Assembly (NCBI GenBank): GCA_030637505.1
Contig: DAOWGJ010000398.1
Coordinates: 1-25,238, forward strand
Direction: 5' to 3'
Source: Holophagae bacterium
GTDB lineage: Bacteria > Acidobacteriota > Thermoanaerobaculia > Thermoanaerobaculales > Sulfomarinibacteraceae
Length of the DNA stretch: 25,238 nucleotides
Part shown: positions 8,089 to 15,350 of the stretch, piece by piece
Layout: each line of letters starts with the position of its first letter
Position numbering within the stretch: the stretch's first letter is position 1
Notes under the pieces: model-generated
The model's input: only the letters and a program-made list of their open reading frames with translations
Databases searched by the model: none
Told to the model about the DNA's origin: nothing
Program-made: the position numbers and the translations under genes

Positions 8089-8709
8089 ATGGCCTTTACG
8101 GTCGTGAAAGACTACTACCGGCAGAAGAATTTCGATTTTTTCAAGGATTTCGCCAACCCCTTCTATTCGATCACCTTCGACCTCGACATCACCCACGTCA
8201 AGACCTTCGCTGACGACCACGGCTACCCTGTCTACCTCACCCTTTGCTACCTATTTACGAGGGCGGTCCAACCCCTGGAAGACTTCCGCTATCGCCTCAA
8301 AGACGGCCGGATCATCCTCTACGACCATCTTGATCTGTCGGCCATCGTGCCCGCACCGGGAGGCCTTTTCAGCTTTGCCTACATGGCCTACGACGCGGAT
8401 CCGGAAATCTTCATGACGCGAGCCCAGGAAGCCGTCCAGGCAGCTCAGCAACACTGGACCCTGGACGAGCCCGAAGAGACCAACCACCTACTCTTCACAT
8501 CTCTGCCCGGTGTCCCATTCACAGGCATGACCCACGCCTCCACCAGCGATTTTTCAGACGCCCGGCCCAACATCGCTTTTGGCAAGTTCCGCCGTGACGG
8601 CAACCACCTTCTGGCCCCGGTGGGCCTCGCCGTCAACCATATGTTCATTGACGGCGCTCCTCTCGGCGATCTGTTCGAGAACGTCCAGGCCACCTACGAC
8701 AACCCCTGA
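8089..8709 (+). CDS. Chloramphenicol acetyltransferase-family acyltransferase (CatA-like)
   Basis: The protein has 206 residues, close to the ~215 of classical CAT. GGGAGG lies about 10 nt before the ATG. Family marks run in order: NPFYSITFDLDIT near the N-terminus, DFRYRLKDG (65-73), a Phe-Ser block (LFSFAYM), SLPGVPFTGM (138-147), PNIAFGKF, and the active-site segment NHMFIDG with catalytic His184 and Asp188 (HxxxDG). CAT uses acetyl-CoA to acetylate the 3-hydroxyl of chloramphenicol. The first His of the usual HH pair is Asn here, and several substrate-pocket residues differ, so another acyl acceptor is possible. It lies 69 nt after arsM on the same strand and could be a third gene of that operon; a functional link is not obvious. 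Confidence 0.88.
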   Translation: MAFTVVKDYYRQKNFDFFKDFANPFYSITFDLDITHVKTFADDHGYPVYLTLCYLFTRAVQPLEDFRYRLKDGRIILYDHLDLSAIVPAPGGLFSFAYMAYDADPEIFMTRAQEAVQAAQQHWTLDEPEETNHLLFTSLPGVPFTGMTHASTSDFSDARPNIAFGKFRRDGNHLLAPVGLAVNHMFIDGAPLGDLFENVQATYDNP

Positions 8710-8743
8710 ATAAGCCCCCTGAAACCTCTTCCCTTTTCACGCT

Positions 8744-10552
8744 TCACTCTTGGTCTTTCTTCTCCTCCAACTCGGCCCAGCGGTCGAAGAGTTGCTCCAG
8801 TCTGAGTTGGGCTTCGTTGTGGGCCTCGAAGGCCTCGTGCGCCTTGTGGGCATCCGAAACAACGGTCGGATCCTGCAAACGAGCCACCAACCCCTCAACA
8901 TCTCGCTCGGCGGCCGCGATCGCCTCTTCGATACTTTCGTACTCCCGCTTTTCGAGGTAGGAAAGGCCCGATTTTTTCTTCTTTCCGCGCGGCCCGCTGA
9001 TTCTTCCCTTCCGGGTGGTTTTCTGCCGAGCTGTGGAGACCGTTTCTTCCCACTGAGCGACATCGGCGAAAAAGGTCGCCCCGCCCCGGCCGCCCAGCCC
9101 CAGCAGAACCGTCGCGACTCGATCCATTAGGAGCCGGTCGTGGGTCACCAGAACCAGGGCGCCGGGAAAGTCTGCCAGGCTCTCCTCAAGCACTTCGAGG
9201 GTGGGAATGTCCAAATCGTTGGTCGGCTCGTCGAGGATCAGCAGGTCGGCGGGGCGCAACATCAAACGGGCGATGTGCACTCGCGCCTTTTCTCCTCCTG
9301 ACAACTCTGACAAGGGCAGGTCCAGCTGGTCTGCGCTGAAAAGGAACCTCTTCGCCCAGGTGACGACGTGAACGGGATTCCCTCGATAGATCACCGTATC
9401 GGACAGCTCGGCCAGGGCGCGCCTCAAAGGCATCCGGGGATCGAGCTGCTCCCGATTCTGGTCGAAATAGACGGTCCGCAACCCATCCGCCAGTCGAAGC
9501 GATCCCTCGTCCACTTCGATCTCTCCGGCAAACACCTTTAACAAGGTGCTCTTGCCGCTTCCGTTGGCCCCGACAACACCCAGGCACTGCCCGGGCCTCA
9601 GCAATACGTCCAGTCCGGAGAACAGCTCTTTCCCTCCCAGGCTCTTCGAAATGTCGGTGGCCGCCAACAGTCGTTTGGTCTTGCGCCCGGAACCCGTCAA
9701 TTCGATGCCCTGGGCCTTCCCGGCAGTCGTCTGATCGATGCCCCGCAGTTCCTCCTGGAGTTCCTCCGCCGCATCGATCCTGGCCTGAGCCTTGGTGGTT
9801 CTGGCCTTCGGCCCCCTTCCGAGCCATTCCAACTCTCGCCGCACCCGGTTGGCCAGGCCTTCTCGGTACTGCGCTCGAGCGGTCAAAAAGGCCTCTCTCT
9901 TGTGGAGGAATCCGCTGTAGGAGCCCTCGGCCGCGAACACACCGCCGGGGTACTGCGGCGCGACTTCGAGTATCCGCGTTACAGTTCGGTCGAGAAACAC
10001 CCGGTCGTGGCTGATCAGGACGAAGGCCAGGCGCTCGGAGGTCAGCAACCGTTCCAGATGGAGCATGCCTTCGAGATCGAGATGATTGGTCGGTTCGTCA
10101 AGCAACAATAATTCCGGACCGGAGGCAAGAGCCGCCGCAACCGCGACCCGCTTCCGCCATCCTCCCGACAATGTACCGATTGAAACGTTCACATCGGAGA
10201 AGCCCATTCGTTCCATCACGATCTTGGCTCGAACCTCTATTTCGACAGCGGTCTCTCCCGGACCGGGGCGAAGCCGGGCGGCTCGGGTCACGACGGTCAA
10301 CACGCTCTCAGCGAGGTCGAATTGCGGATCCTGAGGCACCATTGCCAGCCGGAGCCCTTTGCGCCGGTGCACGATGCCGGTATCCGCCTCGTCCTCTCCA
10401 ATCAGTATATTGAGAAGCGTGGTCTTACCGGCCCCGTTGGGCCCGATGATGCCGACGCGGTCACCCTCGGCGATGGTCAGATCCAACCCGTCGAACAGAG
10501 TCCGCGGACCGTAGGATTTCCCCAAGCCTCTGCAGTTGATCAACGACGCCAC
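8744..10552 (-). CDS. uup: ABC-F family ATPase, Uup-like
   Basis: A soluble protein of 602 residues with two ATPase domains in tandem and no membrane segment. Domain 1 has Walker A GPNGAGKTT (about 38-46), signature LSGGWRKRV and Walker B LLLLDEPTNHLD. Domain 2 has GANGSGKST, LSGGEKARV and LLILDEPTNDLD. The tail (about 530-602, YLEKREYESIEEAIAAAE...) is a charged coiled coil like the C-terminal domain of Uup. ABC-F proteins act on ribosomes or nucleic-acid branches rather than as transporters, and Uup in E. coli affects transposon precise excision. The start is GTG at 10552 with a weak GGGTGG upstream. It begins 12 nt after the stop of the cation transporter gene, so it is probably the last gene of that operon. 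Confidence 0.94.
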   Translation of the reverse strand: MASLINCRGLGKSYGPRTLFDGLDLTIAEGDRVGIIGPNGAGKTTLLNILIGEDEADTGIVHRRKGLRLAMVPQDPQFDLAESVLTVVTRAARLRPGPGETAVEIEVRAKIVMERMGFSDVNVSIGTLSGGWRKRVAVAAALASGPELLLLDEPTNHLDLEGMLHLERLLTSERLAFVLISHDRVFLDRTVTRILEVAPQYPGGVFAAEGSYSGFLHKREAFLTARAQYREGLANRVRRELEWLGRGPKARTTKAQARIDAAEELQEELRGIDQTTAGKAQGIELTGSGRKTKRLLAATDISKSLGGKELFSGLDVLLRPGQCLGVVGANGSGKSTLLKVFAGEIEVDEGSLRLADGLRTVYFDQNREQLDPRMPLRRALAELSDTVIYRGNPVHVVTWAKRFLFSADQLDLPLSELSGGEKARVHIARLMLRPADLLILDEPTNDLDIPTLEVLEESLADFPGALVLVTHDRLLMDRVATVLLGLGGRGGATFFADVAQWEETVSTARQKTTRKGRISGPRGKKKKSGLSYLEKREYESIEEAIAAAERDVEGLVARLQDPTVVSDAHKAHEAFEAHNEAQLRLEQLFDRWAELEEKKDQE

Positions 10553-10564
10553 AGTACCACCCGA

Positions 10565-11557
10565 TCAGTCGGCTTCGATATCGAGGTAATGGGCCTTGGG
10601 AATCGCTCGTTGGATGGCATCCTCGATCAGATCGATTTGATCACCCAGTTCCTCGACGACGCAATCGGCAAATTTCGCCGAAAACTCCGGATAGTCGGGG
10701 TGGGCGGCGATGTCCGGGAACCGACCTTTGAATCGTTTCTCCACTTTCGCAGCCAGAATTTCCCCTGAAAACTCAATTTCGGCGGAGACACGATAGGTCT
10801 CGCTATCCAGCATCCGGGTCCGCAGGGCGACTATTTTCTCGACGACGGGGTTTCCCGACAGGATTTCCCGCACACGCTGCCGGGCATCGGGGGGGATGGA
10901 AGGACCGACCAAAAGATGGCTCGTTCGGGCGACCAGCCAAATGGCGATTGCACCCAGCAGTAGGCCGATCAGAATCGACGCCACGGCATCCCAGGCACTG
11001 TTGCCCGTCCAGTGAGCCGCAAAAATTCCCCCCAGCGCGATCACCACGCCGAGGCAGGCGGCCGAGTCTTCCATGACCACCGCCACGGCCGTAGGGTCTG
11101 CCTCGAAGCGGAGATAGGCCATGAACGGCTTTCCCCTGGCCTCCTTGTGCACCGTCCGGACCGCGAGAACCAGCACCGCGAACTCGACGACGAACGAGAC
11201 GATCAGAACACCGACAGCCCAGCCGAGGCCCTCCAACTCGTGGGGATTCAGGAGGCTCAGGATGCCGTGATAGACCGTGACGCCGCACCCGAGAAAGAAG
11301 ATGCCCACGGCCGACATCAGTGCCCACACGGCTCTCTCACCGCCATAGCCGAAGGGGAACCTGGGGTCGGCAACCCTGGAAGAACGGCGGATGCCGACCA
11401 TCAAGAGCACTTGATTGAGGGTATCCGCCAAGGAGTGCATCGCCTCCGACAGCATCGCAGCCGACCCGGTAATGAAAAACACACCGGTCTTGGCCACCAT
11501 TACAAAGAAATTTCCGATAATCGCCGCAGCGACGGCGCGATGGGATCCGTGGGCCAT
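10565..11557 (-). CDS. Cation diffusion facilitator transporter, ZnT9 (SLC30A9)-like
   Basis: I chose the ATG at 11557 because TAGGAGG lies 7 nt upstream; this gives 330 residues. The N-terminus starts directly with TM1 (AVAAAIIGNFFVMVAKTGVFF) and TM2 carries the metal site MHSLADT (H41, D45). In TM5 the second site reads MEDSAACLG. The Asp is kept, but the His four residues earlier in typical CDF proteins is absent and Glu is next to the Asp. This pattern and the cytoplasmic tail (LLVGPSIPPDARQ..., ELGDQIDLIEDAI..., ending HYLDIEAD) resemble human ZnT9 and its bacterial relatives. Such proteins exchange divalent cations, probably Zn2+, for protons across the inner membrane. It lies 29 nt after a CVC-type ArsR regulator, which probably controls it. 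Confidence 0.9.
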   Translation of the reverse strand: MAHGSHRAVAAAIIGNFFVMVAKTGVFFITGSAAMLSEAMHSLADTLNQVLLMVGIRRSSRVADPRFPFGYGGERAVWALMSAVGIFFLGCGVTVYHGILSLLNPHELEGLGWAVGVLIVSFVVEFAVLVLAVRTVHKEARGKPFMAYLRFEADPTAVAVVMEDSAACLGVVIALGGIFAAHWTGNSAWDAVASILIGLLLGAIAIWLVARTSHLLVGPSIPPDARQRVREILSGNPVVEKIVALRTRMLDSETYRVSAEIEFSGEILAAKVEKRFKGRFPDIAAHPDYPEFSAKFADCVVEELGDQIDLIEDAIQRAIPKAHYLDIEAD

Positions 11558-11586
11558 ACTGAGTCCTCCTACCTCGACTGGAGATC

Positions 11587-11946
11587 TTAACCCGGCCCAA
11601 GTGCTGGAAAGCACAGGGGTGGCAGCAAATCAGAGTCGGTCCTCCGGTAGAAGATCGTCATCTTGTCCCGCCTGGGCGCGACCAGGGCGGCCGACCGCAA
11701 CCGTCCGAGATGTTGCGAAACGGCGGCCGGCGTCATCTCCAGGATCATCGCGAGGTCACAGACGCACAATTCACCTGCGCACTCCAGCAGGGCGAGGATC
11801 TTGAGCCGGGTAGCCCCACCGAGTAACAAGTAATGATCCGATCGGGACCTCAGGAGAGCGTCATTCTCAGCCAGGCGTCTGCGCAGGTGCTCGAGGTCCT
11901 CGACGGAACGGGCCGGGTCAACGCATCCGATACGATCAGAGCCCAT
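11587..11946 (-). CDS. ArsR/SmtB-family metal-sensing repressor (CVC type)
   Basis: A protein of 119 residues. The core LLGGATRLKILALLECAGELCVCDLAMILEMTPAAVSQHLGRLRSA is a standard ArsR winged helix. The C61-V-C63-D motif in the helix before the recognition helix matches the soft-metal site of ArsR/CadC proteins, and an N-terminal Cys8 could add a ligand, as in CadC. It probably senses As(III), Cd(II), Pb(II) or Zn(II). It sits 29 nt upstream of the cation transporter and shares its strand, so it likely represses a regulator-transporter-uup transcript. No strong Shine-Dalgarno precedes the ATG. It is distinct from the arsR at 6788, which lacks the CVC motif. Confidence 0.92.
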   Translation of the reverse strand: MGSDRIGCVDPARSVEDLEHLRRRLAENDALLRSRSDHYLLLGGATRLKILALLECAGELCVCDLAMILEMTPAAVSQHLGRLRSAALVAPRRDKMTIFYRRTDSDLLPPLCFPALGPG

Positions 11947-11954
11947 TAGAATTC

Positions 11955-11994
11955 TTCATATCGCTATTTTGGAACGTTCTTAAACTCCTGTCAA
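11955..11994 (-). promoter_or_regulatory. Promoter region of the CVC-type ArsR regulator
   Basis: Two overlapping choices exist on the minus strand. TTGACA (11989-11994) with CAAAAT (11966-11971) has a 17-nt spacer. TTAAGA (11978-11983) with TATGAA (11955-11960) also has a 17-nt spacer and ends 8 nt before the ATG. The first uses the last bases of pabC as its -35. The second would give a leaderless or nearly leaderless mRNA. Confidence 0.5.
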
Positions 11995-12761
11995 GGCCAA
12001 CCCGGCGCCGGAATGGGCAGGGTCGAAAGACGCCGATGAAAAGGCCAACGATCCCAGCTTCGCTCCCCTACCATGCCGACTCGAACGACACCGACCACCG
12101 CATTCGTGATCCATACCTCGTCCGCAAAGACCAGTTCGTCGATGAAGACATCCCGCTCTTCGCCGTTCAACCCAACCGAGGGCAGAGCCTCCAGCACAAC
12201 CTGGCGCATAATGCCCGGCAAACACCGTTCCGGGGCCGGCGGCGTGGCGACCATCGAGCCGCGCCGCACGAAGACGTTGGCCTTCGAGGTTTCCAAAAGG
12301 CGGCCCTCGCCATCCGCGATCAAGGCATCGTCGGCGCCCCACGCAACGGCTAGATCCCCGGCGTCATGCCACATGCGGCGAGCGATGACCTTGTGGTCGG
12401 CCGGGGGCGGATCCTGCCAGTGGACGACACCCAACCACACGGGTTTTTGGCCAGGGCCGAAGGTCTCGATCGGTGAACAGACCGCCTCCACTCGAATGGG
12501 CTCGGAGGAGGAGTCACGCCATACCGAGATTCTCAGTCGTGAGGGCGCCATGCACCCAGAAGCCTCCAACAGCGACTCGAGGTCCTGCTGTAGCGGGAGA
12601 ACGCCCTCGTGAGCCGAGGAGGCCAGGAGACGGCGCCGGTGGCGCTCCCAAAGCAACGGCCGTCCATCGTCGCAGCCGAGAGTCGTCATAACACCCTCGA
12701 CATCGGCCGGAGGAACGCATATCGGCGCCTCCTGACAGAGCTGCCCATCCCTCCAAATCAT
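11991..12761 (-). CDS. pabC: Fold-type IV PLP aminotransferase/lyase, probable 4-amino-4-deoxychorismate lyase
   Basis: A 256-residue class IV PLP enzyme. K124 (DHKVIARRM) is the likely Schiff-base Lys. LLETSKANVF (about 155-164) is the family's E-T-S-x-x-N phosphate/substrate segment, and WITNAVVGVVRV lies near the C-terminus. The ATG overlaps the pabB stop (ATGA), which supports the ADC lyase role over branched-chain or D-amino-acid transaminase. ADC lyase splits 4-amino-4-deoxychorismate into 4-aminobenzoate and pyruvate, for folate synthesis in the cytoplasm. Sequence alone does not separate these subfamilies cleanly; the assignment rests on the coupling to pabB. Confidence 0.85.
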   Translation of the reverse strand: MIWRDGQLCQEAPICVPPADVEGVMTTLGCDDGRPLLWERHRRRLLASSAHEGVLPLQQDLESLLEASGCMAPSRLRISVWRDSSSEPIRVEAVCSPIETFGPGQKPVWLGVVHWQDPPPADHKVIARRMWHDAGDLAVAWGADDALIADGEGRLLETSKANVFVRRGSMVATPPAPERCLPGIMRQVVLEALPSVGLNGEERDVFIDELVFADEVWITNAVVGVVRVGMVGERSWDRWPFHRRLSTLPIPAPGWP

Positions 12762-13891
12762 GATGACTCCACCAACTCGAGCCAGTTCCCGATCTTCAAC
12801 CGAGATTCTACCTCCTCAGCCAAAGGATCCGACTCCCAGACAATCCCACAGCCAGCTGCCATTTCGAGTCTCCCGTCCGAGGTCCAGGCGGTCCGAATCG
12901 GCAGCGCCAACTCCAGATCACCATTGCCCGCAATCACTCCGAGTGCTCCGGTGAACGGGCCGCGACCCACAGGTTCGAGGCCGGCGATCATCGACATCGC
13001 CGACCTCTTCGGACAGCCGGTGACCGACCCTCCCGGCGCCATCACAGCGACAATGTCCTGCCACGGCATCCCAGCCCAAACCGAGGCCGTCACACGGGCT
13101 ACCCGGTGGTGAATTCTCTCCCAACTCCTCACACGGCCCGGGTCTTCGACGACCACCGACCCGGTGCGAGCAATCCGCCCCAGATCGTTGCGTTCCAAAT
13201 CGACGATCATTGCCAACTCGGCCCGCTCCTTGGGATCGGTCTCCAACTGCCGAATCAGCCGCCGATCCTCTCCGGCCGTCGCGCCTCGTGGACGGGTGCC
13301 CTTGATCGGTTTGGTCTCCATCCGGTCGTGGCGTCGACTTACCAAGAGTTCCATCGAAGCACAGACCAGTTCACCGGGTGACACGCCCTCCCACGAAAAG
13401 GCGCTCAAATAATCCGGAACGGCAGAGCCGGCCGAGGCCACGTCGAACAAACTCCGAAGGCCGCCGTCCCATCGATTGACCGTGAACCGGCGACAAAGAT
13501 TGACCTGATAGACGGTCCCGTCAGCGATATGACCCCTGATCGACTGGACCCCCTTCATGAATTGCTCCTCGCTCAGACTGGTCCTCAGCACAGCGCCCTT
13601 GGCCGTGCTTCCGGCCCCTAGAACTGTCTGAGAATCCGTCGTCGTGGGCTCGAGCAGCAAGATGCCGGAAGGTGCACCCTCGGTATCCGGCCTCGCCGGA
13701 AGATCACCCCCCAGTTCGGCGCAGGCTTGATAGCCGAGCCAGCCAACGGCCCACGGAGCCTGGTCCCTGATCTTCCGTTCCCGCCACAGAACCTCGATCG
13801 CCTCGCCCAGCGACGGCCATCGCGCTGTGGTACATCCATCTTCGACCAGAGCCCAGGCCCCATGCCGACCCTCGAGGCATTGGCGGGCCAT
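12758..13891 (-). CDS. pabB: Aminodeoxychorismate synthase component I (chorismate-binding)
   Basis: The C-terminal two-thirds is a chorismate-binding domain. It has the PIKGTRPRG motif, whose Lys marks aminodeoxychorismate synthase where anthranilate synthase has Ala. It also has AELAMIVDLERNDLGRI, GGSVTGCPKRSAM, GPFTGALGVI and a closing AGCGIVWESDPLAEE. PabB converts chorismate to 4-amino-4-deoxychorismate, using ammonia from the glutaminase PabA; no pabA is in the window. The start is uncertain. The ATG at 13891 is the first one clear of the upstream gene. A TTG at 13930 and ATGs at 14008 and 14038 are also in frame, the last two inside the upstream lipoprotein gene. From 13891 it has 377 residues, on the short side of the family. 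It is coupled to pabC by a 4-nt overlap. Confidence 0.9.
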   Translation of the reverse strand: MARQCLEGRHGAWALVEDGCTTARWPSLGEAIEVLWRERKIRDQAPWAVGWLGYQACAELGGDLPARPDTEGAPSGILLLEPTTTDSQTVLGAGSTAKGAVLRTSLSEEQFMKGVQSIRGHIADGTVYQVNLCRRFTVNRWDGGLRSLFDVASAGSAVPDYLSAFSWEGVSPGELVCASMELLVSRRHDRMETKPIKGTRPRGATAGEDRRLIRQLETDPKERAELAMIVDLERNDLGRIARTGSVVVEDPGRVRSWERIHHRVARVTASVWAGMPWQDIVAVMAPGGSVTGCPKRSAMSMIAGLEPVGRGPFTGALGVIAGNGDLELALPIRTAWTSDGRLEMAAGCGIVWESDPLAEEVESRLKIGNWLELVESS

Positions 13892-13952
13892 CCATCCACC
13901 GCGCCACCGTCCCCATCCCGGGCCGGCCAAATCGGCTCGGCCGCCTGAAGGC

Positions 13953-15281
13953 TCAGCCCGCGTCAGGTCGCCACCCGTCGACGGGGACCGGGAATCCAAG
14001 GATTCCATCCTCTCGGCGCTCCGACACCCACAGATCATGATTCGGTTCTCCGGCCGTGAGCTGGGTCAGCGTCAGAAACACCCATCGGCCGTCATCGGTG
14101 GGCGCCGCTTCAGAAAACAGGATGCGATGCGGCCAATCCAGGTGCACCGGTTGAACCATGCCGCCCATGAACAACAGCTGACGATCACCCCGCGAGAAAA
14201 AGAGTTCGTTGTCCGGACCGACTCGGGGCCCCCACTCGCTGCCGATCGTATTTATCCTGGGCTCGAGCGCCATCGCTTCGGCGCCCTCGCTGGGATTGAG
14301 CAGGAAGAGATCGCTTTGGTTGGCGCCCCGGCGGGCGGTGACAAACAGGACCTTGGTACGGCTCCCCGCAAGGTAGATCGGGTCCAACGCATCGCCCTCG
14401 CCGAGGCCTTCCAGGGCCTCAACCACCCCCCACGCTTTGCCCCGATTCAGCCTTTGGGATCGGCCGGCCCACGGCTTCCCGCCCTCCTCGGCCGTGATGC
14501 TCACAAGGCAGATCGTCTCCTCGGGATTCACCCAGCTGACACGAACTTGATGCGCATCCTCCAAGCCGGGGAAAACAACCGGCTCGGGTTTGGACCACCC
14601 GGCCTCACCGATTTCGGTCCTGAAACTTCTCTCTGGCAGGAGCTCCCCGCCGCCGGCAGGCCCCAACCCCTGGCGAGCCGCTCCGGTCGGCTCACCGTCG
14701 ACTGCACGGCGAAGGCCGGCGGAAAAGTACAGCGTCCGACCACCGTTGAGAGGCACAGCAGCGTGCTCAGTCCCTGAAGAGTTGATCAACCCGACATCGT
14801 CAACGACGCCCTCGGCGTCGGTACCCAGACCGGGCAGTCGCCACCGGCTGTAAGTGCCGAAATCACCAAAGAACTCCGCGTTGTGGAGAACCGTCTTGTC
14901 ACCGACCATCCGTGTCGTTCCCGGCGCAGGGATGCTGACGACCTCGGTGCCCGGGTTGAAATCCTCCAAACGCACCGGCGTGCCGTGCATGAGGACGACA
15001 GTATCGGCATCAATCCGGATCTCGGCGATCAGTCCCTTCTCGGCGTCCGGGCCTTCACGCCCCTGTTCAGACTCCGCCCTGTTCAGGGCTCTTGGGGGTG
15101 CGACTCGCAATCTGACGATCCACACGCCCGGCTCATCGGGCATCTCTTCAATGTCGAGTAGGTTCCCGAAGACCTCGGTATCCGGTTGAATCGTCGGTCG
15201 AGCAGGATCGAGAAATTCACAGCCCGAGGTCACAAGAACCAGGGCCAAAAGAACCATTAAAACACCTTTGGTTACGCGCAT
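13953..15281 (-). CDS. Lipoprotein with PD40/WD40-like beta-propeller repeats, function unknown
   Basis: GGAGG lies 5 nt before the ATG at 15281. Residues 1-21 form a lipoprotein signal peptide with the lipobox LVTSGC, so the mature protein should start at Cys and be anchored in a membrane. The C-terminal half contains phrases typical of TolB-like/PD40 propeller blades: QVRVSWVNPEETICLVSI, KVLFVTARRGANQSDLFLLNP, WGPRVGPDNELFFSRGDRQLLFM, ILFSEAAPTDDGRWVFLTL and NHDLWVSERREDG. Each is a strand pair with a Gly/Asp turn. The N-terminal half (about 30-150) may be a separate domain. No enzyme motif is visible. It lies 69 nt after the nucleoside transporter and 61 nt before pabB, in the same direction. 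Confidence 0.86.
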   Translation of the reverse strand: MRVTKGVLMVLLALVLVTSGCEFLDPARPTIQPDTEVFGNLLDIEEMPDEPGVWIVRLRVAPPRALNRAESEQGREGPDAEKGLIAEIRIDADTVVLMHGTPVRLEDFNPGTEVVSIPAPGTTRMVGDKTVLHNAEFFGDFGTYSRWRLPGLGTDAEGVVDDVGLINSSGTEHAAVPLNGGRTLYFSAGLRRAVDGEPTGAARQGLGPAGGGELLPERSFRTEIGEAGWSKPEPVVFPGLEDAHQVRVSWVNPEETICLVSITAEEGGKPWAGRSQRLNRGKAWGVVEALEGLGEGDALDPIYLAGSRTKVLFVTARRGANQSDLFLLNPSEGAEAMALEPRINTIGSEWGPRVGPDNELFFSRGDRQLLFMGGMVQPVHLDWPHRILFSEAAPTDDGRWVFLTLTQLTAGEPNHDLWVSERREDGILGFPVPVDGWRPDAG

Positions 15282-15332
15282 TTTTCCTCCGGTTCAGAGT
15301 ATCTCACCACTGAGAACAACATAAAAGCACCC

Positions 15333-15350
15333 GAGCTGAGAGCTGAGAGT
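15333..15350 (-). repeat. Heptamer tandem repeat (CTCTCAG)x2 directly after the transporter stop
   Basis: On the minus strand the sequence directly following the transporter's TGA (15351-15353) reads ACTCTCAGCTCTCAGCTC. The unit AGCTCTC differs by one base from the AGCTGTC unit at 1980-2003, and both repeats directly follow a stop codon in gene orientation. Confidence 0.75.

Noticed and set aside
6964..8220. Minus-strand open frame of 418 codons opposite arsR-arsM
   Set aside because: It is a GC-driven shadow; the plus strand encodes two clearly recognisable proteins.
13827..14777. Plus-strand open frame of 316 codons opposite pabB and the lipoprotein gene
   Set aside because: It spans two minus-strand genes with clear motifs and is a shadow.
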